Assembly: GCA_035507915.1 (NCBI GenBank)
Contig: DATJNS010000143.1
Coordinates: forward strand, 1 to 10,543
Length of the DNA stretch: 10,543 bases
Direction of reading: 5' to 3'
Origin: JACQAI01 sp035507915
Lineage (GTDB): Bacteria; Pseudomonadota; Alphaproteobacteria; Elsterales; Elsteraceae
The notes under the pieces are model-generated. The model had not been told where the DNA came from. It was given only the letters and a program-made list of their open reading frames with translations, and did not search any database. Below are positions 4,511 through 10,543 of the stretch, one piece after another; position 1 is the stretch's first letter, and the number at the start of each line of letters is the position of its first letter. Both the position numbers and the translations under genes were made by a program.

Positions 4511-7500
4511 ATGGATCGATCCGACCGGGCCGCCATGCCGGGGGGCGCCGAGGCCGCCGGTCCCCCGGGCGACGGCGAGATGGCGGCGCGGATCGACGCG
4601 CTCGACTGGTCGAGGACGCCGCTCGGCCCGCGCGCGGGCTGGTCCCCGACCCTGCGCATGATGGTGCGCTTCCTGCTCGCCAACCGGTTTCCGCTGCTGC
4701 TGTGGTGGGGCCCCGACTACATCTCGATCTACAACGACGCCTACCGGCCCATTCTCGGCACCAAGCATCCGACCGCGCTGGGCCAGCCGGTGCGCGAGTG
4801 CTGGTCGGAGATCTGGCACATCCTCCAGCCGCTGATCGACACGCCGTTCCGCGGCGGCCCGGCGACCTGGATGGAGGACATCCCGCTCGAGATCAACCGC
4901 CACGGCTTCATCGAGGAGACCCACTTCACCATCGCGTACAGCCCGGTGCCCGACGAGACGGCGCCGAACGGCATCGGCGGCGTGCTCGCGACCGTCCACG
5001 AGATCACCGAGAAGATCGTCGGCGAGCGGCGCGTCGGCGCGCTGCGCGATCTCGGCGCGCGGCTGACCGAGGCGACGCGTGTCGAGCAGGCCTGCGCGAC
5101 CGCCGCCGCGGTGTTGGAGGATCACGCCACCGACGTGCCGTTCGCGCTCTTCTATCTGATCGAGGGCAACGGCACGCGCGCGCGGCTCGCCGGCACGGCC
5201 GGCATCGCGCCGGACACCGCGTGGAGCCCCGCGCTCGTGGCGCTCGACGCGCCGGCGGGCGCCGCGGCGTGGCCGCTCGCCGACGCGGTGACGCGCGACG
5301 CGCCGGTCGTCGTCGAGGACCTGCCGGCGCGCGGCCTGCCGCCCGGCCCGTGGTCCGATCCGCCGCGCCGCGCGGTCGTCGTGCCGGTGCGCTCGACCCT
5401 GGCGCACCAGCTCGCCGGCGTCATGGTCGCCGGCGTCAGCCCGCGGCTGCGGCTCGACGCGCTCTACCGCAGCTTCTTCGATCTGGTCGCGACCCAGGTC
5501 GCCACCGCGATCGCCACCGCGCGCGCCTACGAGGAAGAGCGCCAGCGCGCCGAGGCGCTGGCCGAGATCGACCGCGCCAAGACCGAGTTCTTCAGCAACG
5601 TCAGCCACGAATTCCGCACGCCCCTGACCCTGATGCTGGGGCCGCTGGAGGAGCTGGTCGGCGCCGACGACCGCGCGCTGTCGCCGGCGACCCGCGAGAA
5701 GATCGCGCTGGCGCACCGCAGCAGCCGGCGCCTCCTCAAGCTGGTCAACGCGCTGCTCGACGTCTCCCGCCTGGAGGCCGGGCGCGGCCATGCGCGCTAC
5801 GCGCCGACCGATCTCGCGGCGTTCACCGCCGAGCTCGCGAGCAATTTCCGATCGATCGTCGAGAAGGTCGGGCTCCGGCTGGTGGTCGAGTGCCGCCCGC
5901 TGCCCGCGCCGGTCCATGTCGACCGCGACATGTGGGAGAAGATCGTCCTCAACCTGATCTCGAACGCCTTCAAGTTCACGTTCGACGGCGAGATCGCGAT
6001 CAGCGTCGACGCCGTCGGCGGAAACGCCGTGCTGTCCGTGCGCGACACCGGCGTCGGCATCCCGGACGCCGACCTGCCGCACGTCTTCGAGCGCTTCCAC
6101 CGCGTCGAGGCGACGCGCGGGCGCAGCTACGAGGGCAGCGGCATCGGCCTCGCCCTGGTGCGCGAGCTCGTCGCGCTGCACGGCGGCGCGATCGACGTCG
6201 AGAGCCGGCTCGGCCGCGGCACGACCTTCCGCGTCACGCTGCCGCTCGGCACGGACCACCTGCCGGCCGACCGCATCGTCGCCCCGGACGCCGCGGCGGG
6301 CGGCGAGGCGCGCGCCGCCGCCTATGTCGAGGAAGCCGCGCGCTGGCTGGCCGCCGCGCCGGCCGGGATCGACGGCGCGCTGCCGCTGTTCGGCGGCGCG
6401 GCCGGCGACGACACGACGGAAGCGCCGGCGGTGCGGCCGCGCGTGCTGCTGGCGGAAGACAACGCCGACATGCGCGCCTACGTGCGCCAGTGCCTGGCTG
6501 CCGGCCACGACGTCGAGGCGGTCGGCGACGGCGACGCGGCGCTCGCGGCGATCCGCCGGCGCCGGCCCGACATCGTCCTGACCGACGTCATGATGCCGAA
6601 GCTCGACGGCTTCGGGCTGCTGCGCGCGGTCCGCGCCGACCCGGCGCTCGCCGATCTCCCGGTCGTCATGCTGTCGGCGCGCGCGGGCGAGGCGGCCAGC
6701 GTCGACGGGCTGGACGCCGGCGCCGACGATTATCTCGTCAAGCCGTTCAACGCCCGCGAGCTGGTGGCGCGGCTCGACGGCACGCTCAGGCTGGCGCGGC
6801 TGCGTCGCGACGCGGCCGCGCGCGAAGCCCTGCTGCGCCAGGAGACCGGCAAGCTGCAGGCGAAATTCGAGGCCGTGCTGCGCCAGATGCCGGCGGCGGC
6901 CGTGGTCGCCGACGTGCCGTCGGGGCGCATCCTGTTCGCCAACCAGCAGGTCGAGGCGATCCTGGGCCATCCCGTCCTGTCGGCCACTGGCGCCGCCGAC
7001 GAAGCCGGACCTGGCGGGTTCCACCCGGATGGGCGGCGCCATGGCGCCGAGGAACATCCGTTGGCGCGCGCCGTCATCAAGGGAGAGGTCGTACGCAACG
7101 AGGAGATCGCCTACCGGCGCGGCGACGGGCGCGAGATCGTGCTGCGCGCCAATGCCGGTCCGGTGATCGACGGGACCGGGCGGACCATCGCCGCGGTCGC
7201 GACGTGGACCGACGTCACCGATCTCAAGCACGCCGAGCGCGTGCTGCGCCGATTGAATCAAGCGCTCGAGCAGCGCATGGAGGATCGCACGACCGAGATG
7301 CGCCGGACCGTGCAGCAGCTTGCCGAGAGCGAGCGGCAACTGCGCCTGCTGATCGACGCGGTGACCGACTACGCGCTCTTCATGCTCGATCGCGACGGCG
7401 TCGTGACGACGTGGAACGCCGGCGCCGCGCGCATCAAGGGCTATGCGGCGGCCGAGATCATCGGTCAGCATTTCAGCCGGTTCTACGTCGAGGAGGATCG

Positions 7501-8845
7501 CGCCGCCGGGGTGCCGCAGCGCGCGCTGGCGCGGGCGGTCGAGGACGGGCGGTTCGAGATGGAGGGCTGGCGCGTGCGCCAGGACGGCACGCGGTTCTGG
7601 GCCAACGTCGTGATCGACGTGGTCCGCGACGAGAGCGGGGCGGTCATCGGCTTCGCCAAGATCACGCGCGACCTCAGCGAGCGCCGGGCCATGGAGGAGC
7701 GGCTCCGGCAAGCCCAGAAGATGGAGGCCGTCGGCCAGCTCACCGGCGGCGTGGCGCACGATTTCAACAATCTGCTGACCGCGGTGATTCCCAGCCTGGA
7801 GATGGCGCGCGACCGCATCGACGACGCGACGGCGCTGAAGTACCTGAGCTACGCGACGCAGGCGGCCGCCCGCGGCGCCAAGCTGACCAATCAACTGCTG
7901 TCGTTCGCGCAGAAGCAGGATCTGCTGACGCGAGCGGTCGACGTCAATCAGCTGATCGGCGGCCTGTGCGAGATGCTGCCGCGCACGATCGGCCCGACGA
8001 TCGACATCAAGACGGCCTTCGACGACCGGCTCTGGCTGGCGACCAGCGACGCCAATCAGCTCGAGCTCGCCGTCCTCAATCTCGCGATCAACGGCCGCGA
8101 TGCGATGTCGCTCGGCGGCACCCTGACGATCCGAACCACCAATCTCGCCGCCGACGATCTCGGCCCGGACCTGGGCCTCGAGCGCGGCGACTATGTCGTC
8201 GTCGAGGTCGCCGATACCGGCGTCGGGATGACGGACGAGACGCGCCTGCGGGCCTTCGAGCCGTTCTTCACGACCAAGGCCCGCGAGCACGGCACCGGCC
8301 TCGGCCTCGCCATGGTGTACGGGCTGGCGCGCCGGTCCGGCGGCGCGGCCACGATCGAGAGCGCGGTCGGCACCGGCACCACGGTGCGGCTGTACTTGCC
8401 GCGGGCGCGCGCGACGACGGCGACGACCGCGCGCGCCGAACCGGGCGGCGCCCTCGGTGCCGGTCCCAGCGCGCGCATCCTGGTCGTCGACGACGACGAT
8501 GCCGTGCGCGACGTCACCATGATGATCCTCCAGGAACTGGGTCACGAGGTCGTCGGCGCCGACAGCGGCCAGCAGGCGCTCGACGTCCTGGCGGCGGATC
8601 GCCGGTTCGACGCCATGGTGGTCGATCTCGCCATGCCGAACATGCACGGCGCCGTCTTCGCGGTGCGCGCCCGCGAGGCCGGCGCGGACCTGCCGGTGCT
8701 GTTCGTCACCGGCTACACGGACCCGCATTGGCTGCGCACCGTGCCGCCCGAGAGTCTGCTCCGCAAGCCGTTCAGCCGCGGCGACCTCGCCGCCAAGCTG
8801 CGCCAGATCCTGGGAGACCGTCGCATCCCCGGGTCGGCCGCCTAG
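4511..8845 (+). CDS. Double hybrid sensor histidine kinase (PAS-GAF-HK-REC-PAS-PAS-HK-REC)
   Basis: This 1444-residue protein has no membrane segment and carries two complete transmitters and two receivers. In order: PAS-like domain (about 25-170), GAF (about 178-340), HisKA with His366 in FSNVSHEFRTPL, HATPase with N-box NLISNAFKF (481-489), DTGVGIP (512) and GSGIGLALV (542). REC1 follows (643-765; Asp650, phosphoacceptor Asp692, Ser722, Lys744). Then come PAS (785-905), a coiled coil (905-945), PAS (941-1058), and a second HisKA with His1083 in GGVAHDFNNLL. The second HATPase has NLAINGRDAM (1190), DTGVGM (1235), FFTTK and GTGLGLAMVYG (1261). REC2 is 1321-1435 (Asp1327/1328, Asp1372, Thr1400, Lys1419). 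All key residues are intact in both halves. The ATG at 4511 is preferred because the 12 extra codons from the ATG at 4475 use rare codons; the choice is uncertain. The ligand is unknown. Confidence 0.9.
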   Translation: MDRSDRAAMPGGAEAAGPPGDGEMAARIDALDWSRTPLGPRAGWSPTLRMMVRFLLANRFPLLLWWGPDYISIYNDAYRPILGTKHPTALGQPVRECWSEIWHILQPLIDTPFRGGPATWMEDIPLEINRHGFIEETHFTIAYSPVPDETAPNGIGGVLATVHEITEKIVGERRVGALRDLGARLTEATRVEQACATAAAVLEDHATDVPFALFYLIEGNGTRARLAGTAGIAPDTAWSPALVALDAPAGAAAWPLADAVTRDAPVVVEDLPARGLPPGPWSDPPRRAVVVPVRSTLAHQLAGVMVAGVSPRLRLDALYRSFFDLVATQVATAIATARAYEEERQRAEALAEIDRAKTEFFSNVSHEFRTPLTLMLGPLEELVGADDRALSPATREKIALAHRSSRRLLKLVNALLDVSRLEAGRGHARYAPTDLAAFTAELASNFRSIVEKVGLRLVVECRPLPAPVHVDRDMWEKIVLNLISNAFKFTFDGEIAISVDAVGGNAVLSVRDTGVGIPDADLPHVFERFHRVEATRGRSYEGSGIGLALVRELVALHGGAIDVESRLGRGTTFRVTLPLGTDHLPADRIVAPDAAAGGEARAAAYVEEAARWLAAAPAGIDGALPLFGGAAGDDTTEAPAVRPRVLLAEDNADMRAYVRQCLAAGHDVEAVGDGDAALAAIRRRRPDIVLTDVMMPKLDGFGLLRAVRADPALADLPVVMLSARAGEAASVDGLDAGADDYLVKPFNARELVARLDGTLRLARLRRDAAAREALLRQETGKLQAKFEAVLRQMPAAAVVADVPSGRILFANQQVEAILGHPVLSATGAADEAGPGGFHPDGRRHGAEEHPLARAVIKGEVVRNEEIAYRRGDGREIVLRANAGPVIDGTGRTIAAVATWTDVTDLKHAERVLRRLNQALEQRMEDRTTEMRRTVQQLAESERQLRLLIDAVTDYALFMLDRDGVVTTWNAGAARIKGYAAAEIIGQHFSRFYVEEDRAAGVPQRALARAVEDGRFEMEGWRVRQDGTRFWANVVIDVVRDESGAVIGFAKITRDLSERRAMEERLRQAQKMEAVGQLTGGVAHDFNNLLTAVIPSLEMARDRIDDATALKYLSYATQAAARGAKLTNQLLSFAQKQDLLTRAVDVNQLIGGLCEMLPRTIGPTIDIKTAFDDRLWLATSDANQLELAVLNLAINGRDAMSLGGTLTIRTTNLAADDLGPDLGLERGDYVVVEVADTGVGMTDETRLRAFEPFFTTKAREHGTGLGLAMVYGLARRSGGAATIESAVGTGTTVRLYLPRARATTATTARAEPGGALGAGPSARILVVDDDDAVRDVTMMILQELGHEVVGADSGQQALDVLAADRRFDAMVVDLAMPNMHGAVFAVRAREAGADLPVLFVTGYTDPHWLRTVPPESLLRKPFSRGDLAAKLRQILGDRRIPGSAA

Positions 8846-8878
8846 GCCCCCGGACGCCCCCCGCGCGGCGACGGAGCG

Positions 8879-9002
8879 TGATCACGTCAGACTGAACCCG
8901 CGCCAAACCAAGACCGTCATGCCCGCGGAAGCGGGCATCCAGGACCGCCGCACCGACATCGCGCACGCGACTCCTGGATCCCCGCTTGCGCGGGGATGAC
9001 GA
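8879..9002 (-). repeat. Dispersed composite repeat, copy 3 (full length, inverted)
   Basis: Read on the minus strand it repeats copy 1 almost base for base through both palindromes and the middle (GTCATCCCCGC..., GATCCAGGAGTCGCGTGCGC, GATGTCGGTGCG, then TGCCCGCTTCCGCGGGCA and GACGGTCTT). A diverged tail ends near GTCTGACGTGATCA. It begins about 35 bases after the kinase stop and could serve as its transcript end. Copies 1 and 3 form an inverted pair some 7.6 kb apart. The gap 8846-9219 (374 bases) holds this repeat and then the hsp20 promoter and leader; no gene is seen. Confidence 0.85.
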
Positions 9003-9095
9003 GGAGCTCTCAAGCGGGCCGGGGAGGGGCGCGCAGACCCGAGACGGCCCCCTCACGGCGACCTCGGCCGGGCGAAAAAAAATTTGCGCCGCGGC

Positions 9096-9124
9096 CTTGA
9101 ACCGAAAATCGGCCTGAACTAAAT
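9096..9124 (+). promoter_or_regulatory. Putative RpoH (sigma-32) promoter of hsp20
   Basis: CTTGAA at 9096-9101 matches the heat-shock sigma factor -35 element. CTAAAT at 9119-9124, after a 17-base spacer, resembles the C-T-A-T-rich -10 of alphaproteobacterial RpoH promoters. Transcription would then start near 9131, exactly where the hairpin-rich leader of hsp20 begins. The -10 match is only moderate. Confidence 0.55.
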
Positions 9125-9130
9125 CGACCG

Positions 9131-9224
9131 GCGTCCGGATGCCGTTGGCGGATCCGGACGCGCCGGGCGCCCCTCGGTGCCCGGCCTCATGTTCATGTTG
9201 CTCTCAGGAGGATGTGATTATGAG
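9131..9224 (+). promoter_or_regulatory. ROSE-type RNA thermometer in the hsp20 leader
   Basis: Three successive hairpins fill the ~90-base leader. Hairpin 1 pairs GCGTCCGGAT (9131-9140) with ATCCGGACGC (9152-9161). Hairpin 2 pairs GCCGGGC (9162-9168) with GCCCGGC (9179-9185). Hairpin 3 pairs CTCAT (9186-9190) with ATGAG (9220-9224), which includes the start codon, and sets TTGCTCT (9199-9205) opposite the Shine-Dalgarno AGGAGG (9206-9211) with an imperfect, G-G-containing helix. A T(T/C)GCT element facing the Shine-Dalgarno is the hallmark of ROSE elements, known upstream of small heat-shock genes in rhizobia and others. The element is expected to block translation at low temperature and melt on heat shock. 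Confidence 0.82.
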
Positions 9225-9675
9225 GATGCTCGATTTCGGTCCCTATGTTCGGTCCACCATCGGGTTCGACCGGATGTTCGACTTGCTCGAGAACCTGCCG
9301 AGCCGGGATCTCGACGACAGCTACCCGCCCTACAACATCGAGAAGACCGGCGACGACACCTATCGGATCGTCATGGCGGTCGCGGGCTTCGCGCCCGACG
9401 AGCTCTCGGCGGTCACCCGCGAGGGTCAGCTGCTCGTCTCCGGCAAGCACGCCGAGAGGCCCGGCGCGCAATACCTCCACCACGGCATCGGCGCCCGTCC
9501 CTTCCAGCGCCAGTTCAGCCTGGCGGACTACGTCCAGGTCACCGGCGCCACCGTCGACAACGGCCTGCTCACCATCGAGCTCAAGCGCGAGGTTCCCGAG
9601 GCCCTGAAGCCGCGCACGATCGCGATCGGCACGAGCGCCGGGGGCAAGCCCGCGGCGCTCCGCGAGGTCGGGTGA
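9220..9675 (+). CDS. hsp20: Small heat-shock protein, Hsp20/IbpA family
   Basis: This 151-residue ATP-independent holdase chaperone binds unfolding proteins in the cytoplasm. The N-terminal arm (1-35) carries an FDRMFDLLENL segment. The alpha-crystallin domain spans about 36-133, from YPPYNIEKTGDDTYRIVMAVAGF to the conserved ATVDNGLLTIELKREVPE. The C-terminal extension has KPRTIAIG with the I-x-I motif used for oligomer assembly. Length and motifs match class A (IbpA-like) sHsps of alphaproteobacteria. The ATG at 9220 is fixed by AGGAGG 8 bases upstream and by the thermometer fold; the longer in-frame start at 9139 would lie within the leader hairpins. The next gene starts 9 bases after its stop, implying co-transcription. 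Confidence 0.95.
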   Translation: MRMLDFGPYVRSTIGFDRMFDLLENLPSRDLDDSYPPYNIEKTGDDTYRIVMAVAGFAPDELSAVTREGQLLVSGKHAERPGAQYLHHGIGARPFQRQFSLADYVQVTGATVDNGLLTIELKREVPEALKPRTIAIGTSAGGKPAALREVG

Positions 9676-9684
9676 GGCGCCGCC

Positions 9685-10008
9685 ATGCTGACCCTGAACC
9701 CGACCCCGGCCGATCTCGACCGCGCCGACCTCGCCCTCGACCGTCTGCTCGGGCGGCCGACCGGCGGCGCGCGCGCGCGGCTCCGCCCGCGCGCCAGCGC
9801 CGACGCATCGCGGCAAGCCTGGATCCTCGAGCTGCCGCCCGACGCCGAGGCGTTCGTCAAGCCGCTCGACGGCTGGATCGGCACCCGCGTGCGGCTCGGC
9901 GGCGGGCAGCTCGACTTCGCCACGCGCGCGGAAGCCGAGACGTTCGCCCGGAGACACGGCTGGATCGTCGAATGCGCCGATGGGCCGGACGCCGGCGGGT
10001 GGCATTAG
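9685..10008 (+). CDS. Small NDUFS4-like (ETC complex I subunit family) protein
   Basis: The 107-residue protein resembles the conserved region of the complex I accessory subunit NDUFS4. After a variable, Arg-rich N-terminus (1-44) come WILELPPDAEAFVKPLDGWIG (about 46-66), then VRLGGGQLDFATRAEAETFARRHGW (69-93). These correspond to the family's W..E...-P.MGW-....V.L.F.s.e.A..fa...GW pattern. It is shorter than a typical NDUFS4 homologue and has no visible targeting signal or Cys pair. It starts 9 bases after hsp20 with GAGG upstream, so it should be heat-induced in the same transcript. Whether it joins complex I or is a stress paralogue using the same fold is not visible here; the neighbourhood favours the second. 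Confidence 0.72.
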   Translation: MLTLNPTPADLDRADLALDRLLGRPTGGARARLRPRASADASRQAWILELPPDAEAFVKPLDGWIGTRVRLGGGQLDFATRAEAETFARRHGWIVECADGPDAGGWH

Positions 10009-10027
10009 CCTAGCCGGGCGGCAGCCT

Positions 10028-10081
10028 GCACCGTGTCGGCGCGGCAACGCGCCCATCCGGACGCGCGCGCCGACACGGTGC
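10028..10081. terminator. Strong 16-bp inverted repeat after the hsp20 operon
   Basis: GCACCGTGTCGGCGCG (10028-10043) pairs perfectly with CGCGCCGACACGGTGC (10066-10081) around a 22-base loop. It begins 20 bases after the stop of the NDUFS4-like gene. No T-run follows, so it is not a standard intrinsic terminator; it may stabilise the 3' end of the transcript, slow read-through or control the next gene. It covers the alternative GTG start at 10033. Confidence 0.5.
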
Positions 10082-10107
10082 CGACGCTTGCCGTCGCGGC
10101 GCTGGCG

Positions 10108-10290
10108 ATGAACCAGGGCGACTTGGCGGCGCGCGCGCTGCGACTGCGCGCGAAGAGCGCCGAGCTTCGGGAGCGGGCGCGCGATCTCCGAGACGCCGCG
10201 ATACGCGCCGAGTTCCTCGAGCTCGCGGACCACTACGACGAGATGGCCCGCCAGGTCGAGGAGCTCGCGCAGTACCCTGACGAGCCCTGA
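10108..10290 (+). CDS. Small charged helical protein (60 residues)
   Basis: From the ATG at 10108 the protein has 60 residues and is one long amphipathic helix or helical hairpin rich in Arg, Glu, Ala and Leu (ALRLRAKSAELRERARDL, then AEFLELADHYDEMARQVEEL). It resembles the many short alphaproteobacterial proteins with a Y..RA.ELR..A......R..FL.LA..YD.MA pattern, whose function is unknown. A GTG at 10033 opens the same frame (85 residues), but that start lies in the stem of a 16-bp hairpin and its extra segment is not helical in the same way, so I prefer the ATG. The ribosome site is weak for both. It lies downstream of the heat-shock genes and may be their third member. Confidence 0.6.
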   Translation: MNQGDLAARALRLRAKSAELRERARDLRDAAIRAEFLELADHYDEMARQVEELAQYPDEP

Positions 10291-10307
10291 AGCAGGTTCC
10301 GATGGCA

Positions 10308-10325
10308 GGCGCTCGATTAAGCGCC
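10308..10325 (+). terminator. Small hairpin after the charged helical gene
   Basis: GGCGCT and AGCGCC pair around CGATTA, 18 bases after the stop codon at 10290. There is no T-run, so it is a weak candidate for a transcript end. Confidence 0.3.
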
Positions 10326-10351
10326 CGACGAGCCCTCGCGCAGTGTCAGGT

Positions 10352-10411
10352 GCGATCACATCAGACGGAACCCGCTCCGAACCAAGACCGTCATGCCCGC
10401 GGAAGCGGGCA
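10352..10411 (-). repeat. Dispersed composite repeat, copy 4 (interrupted by IS30-family element)
   Basis: It runs parallel to copy 3 from the tail (GATCACATCAGACGGAACCC, compare GATCACGTCAGACTGAACCC) through AACCAAGACCGTCATGCCCG to CGGAAGCGGGCA. There the match stops abruptly and insertion-sequence sequence begins. The rest of the repeat, if kept, should lie beyond the other end of the element, outside the window. Confidence 0.8.
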
Positions 10412-10543
10412 GATGGACTCACGCTCGAAGTGCAACACGGGTTGAGAAGCTTCGGAATACTTCTTCGGGAGTTCTGAAGTCGAGGCATTTGCGCGGCGTG
10501 TTGTTGTAACGACGTGTGAGCTGGTCGAGGTGGAGCTGGGTGA
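10412..10543 (-). mobile_element. End of an IS30-family insertion sequence (partial)
   Basis: The element's transposase 3' end lies here, and the likely terminal inverted repeat spans from about 10412 (GATGGACTCACGCTCGAAGT and onward, including AGTGCAACAC). The outer limit is set by the abrupt loss of similarity between repeat copies 3 and 4. The TGTTGCACTTCGA-type end is similar to ends of known IS30-family elements. The other end is outside the window, so completeness and target duplication cannot be judged. Confidence 0.75.
10419..10543 (-). CDS. IS30-family transposase, C-terminal fragment (partial at the window edge)
   Basis: The minus-strand frame is open from the window edge to TGA at 10419-10421 and gives the last 41 residues of the protein. 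They include LHLDQLTRRYNNTPRKCLDF and, following it, RTPEEVFRSF. The YNNxPRKCLxFxTPxEVF signature is typical of the C-terminal end of IS30-family DDE transposases, just after the catalytic Glu. The stop lies within about 8 bases of the inferred element end, as is common for compact IS elements. The catalytic residues themselves are beyond the window. Confidence 0.88.
   Translation of the reverse strand, partial: TQLHLDQLTRRYNNTPRKCLDFRTPEEVFRSFSTRVALRA

Noticed and set aside
6800..6900. Possible gene boundary or frameshift between the two kinase halves
   Set aside because: The frame runs on without interruption, codon bias is unchanged, and a coherent helical linker leads into the next PAS domain.
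4370..8728. Very long open frame (1452 codons) antisense to the double kinase
   Set aside because: It is a mirror frame caused by GC-rich codon bias. The translation is dominated by Arg, Ala, Asp, Gly and His runs with no domain, while the sense strand shows a full set of kinase motifs.
4420..8895. Long open frame on the plus strand in another phase across the kinase
   Set aside because: Its translation is an Arg/Ala/Gly/Pro-rich low-complexity string with no recognisable motif; it is a shadow of the real frame.
9193..10488. 431-codon minus-strand frame across the hsp20 operon and the repeat
   Set aside because: It runs antisense through three supported genes, the thermometer and repeat copy 4, and shows no domain; a mirror frame.
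1..10543. Search for a defence, toxin-antitoxin, phage or biosynthetic system
   Set aside because: No nuclease, helicase, reverse transcriptase, toxin, integrase, tRNA or rRNA signature was seen on either strand; the only mobile parts are the repeats and the IS30 end.

Overview
This is a GC-rich stretch with strong G/C preference at third codon positions. It most likely comes from an alphaproteobacterium of the Rhizobiales/Rhodospirillales type. The indications are a ROSE-type RNA thermometer ahead of a class A small heat-shock gene, a small NDUFS4-like (ETC complex I family) protein, a phasin-like protein, many two-component domains, and dispersed repeats built on a GTCATSCCCGC palindrome. 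The species cannot be named from this window.

Layout. 1-301: the C-terminal receiver domain of a response regulator or hybrid kinase that begins outside the window. It converges on, and overlaps by 11 bases, a minus-strand exported dienelactone-hydrolase-like protein (291-1067) in which all three expected catalytic positions are replaced. 1182-1304: first copy of a ~123-bp dispersed repeat. 1309-1668 (minus): phasin-like helical protein with a TTG start. 1916-2125: small hypothetical protein. 2229-3299: sulfotransferase-fold protein with a Pro/Ala-rich tail, preceded by a perfect spaced palindrome. 3338-3419: truncated repeat copy. 3453-3626 (minus) and 3932-4291 (plus): a 57-residue protein and a single-domain response regulator, divergently arranged. 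Each has the same 12-base sequence upstream, in the same orientation relative to its gene. 4511-8845: a 1444-residue cytoplasmic double hybrid histidine kinase (PAS-GAF-HisKA-HATPase-REC-PAS-PAS-HisKA-HATPase-REC). 8879-9002: full repeat copy in inverse orientation. 9096-10290: heat-shock module with a RpoH-like promoter, ROSE thermometer, hsp20, an NDUFS4-like small protein, a strong hairpin and a small charged helical protein. 10352-10411: fourth repeat copy, broken by the end of an IS30-family insertion sequence that runs off the window.

How it fits together. The two themes are phosphorelay signalling (a partial receiver, a lone receiver and a two-transmitter kinase) and protein-folding stress. 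The hsp20 region is the best explained unit: promoter, leader hairpins, Shine-Dalgarno and start codon all fit heat control of both transcription and translation, and the NDUFS4-like gene starts 9 bases after hsp20. I found no clear sign of a defence island, biosynthetic cluster, CRISPR array or wholly new system. The most notable items are the apparent hydrolase pseudoenzyme, the double kinase, the hsp20/NDUFS4-like pairing, the matching upstream boxes of the divergent pair, and the IS30 insertion into a repeat.
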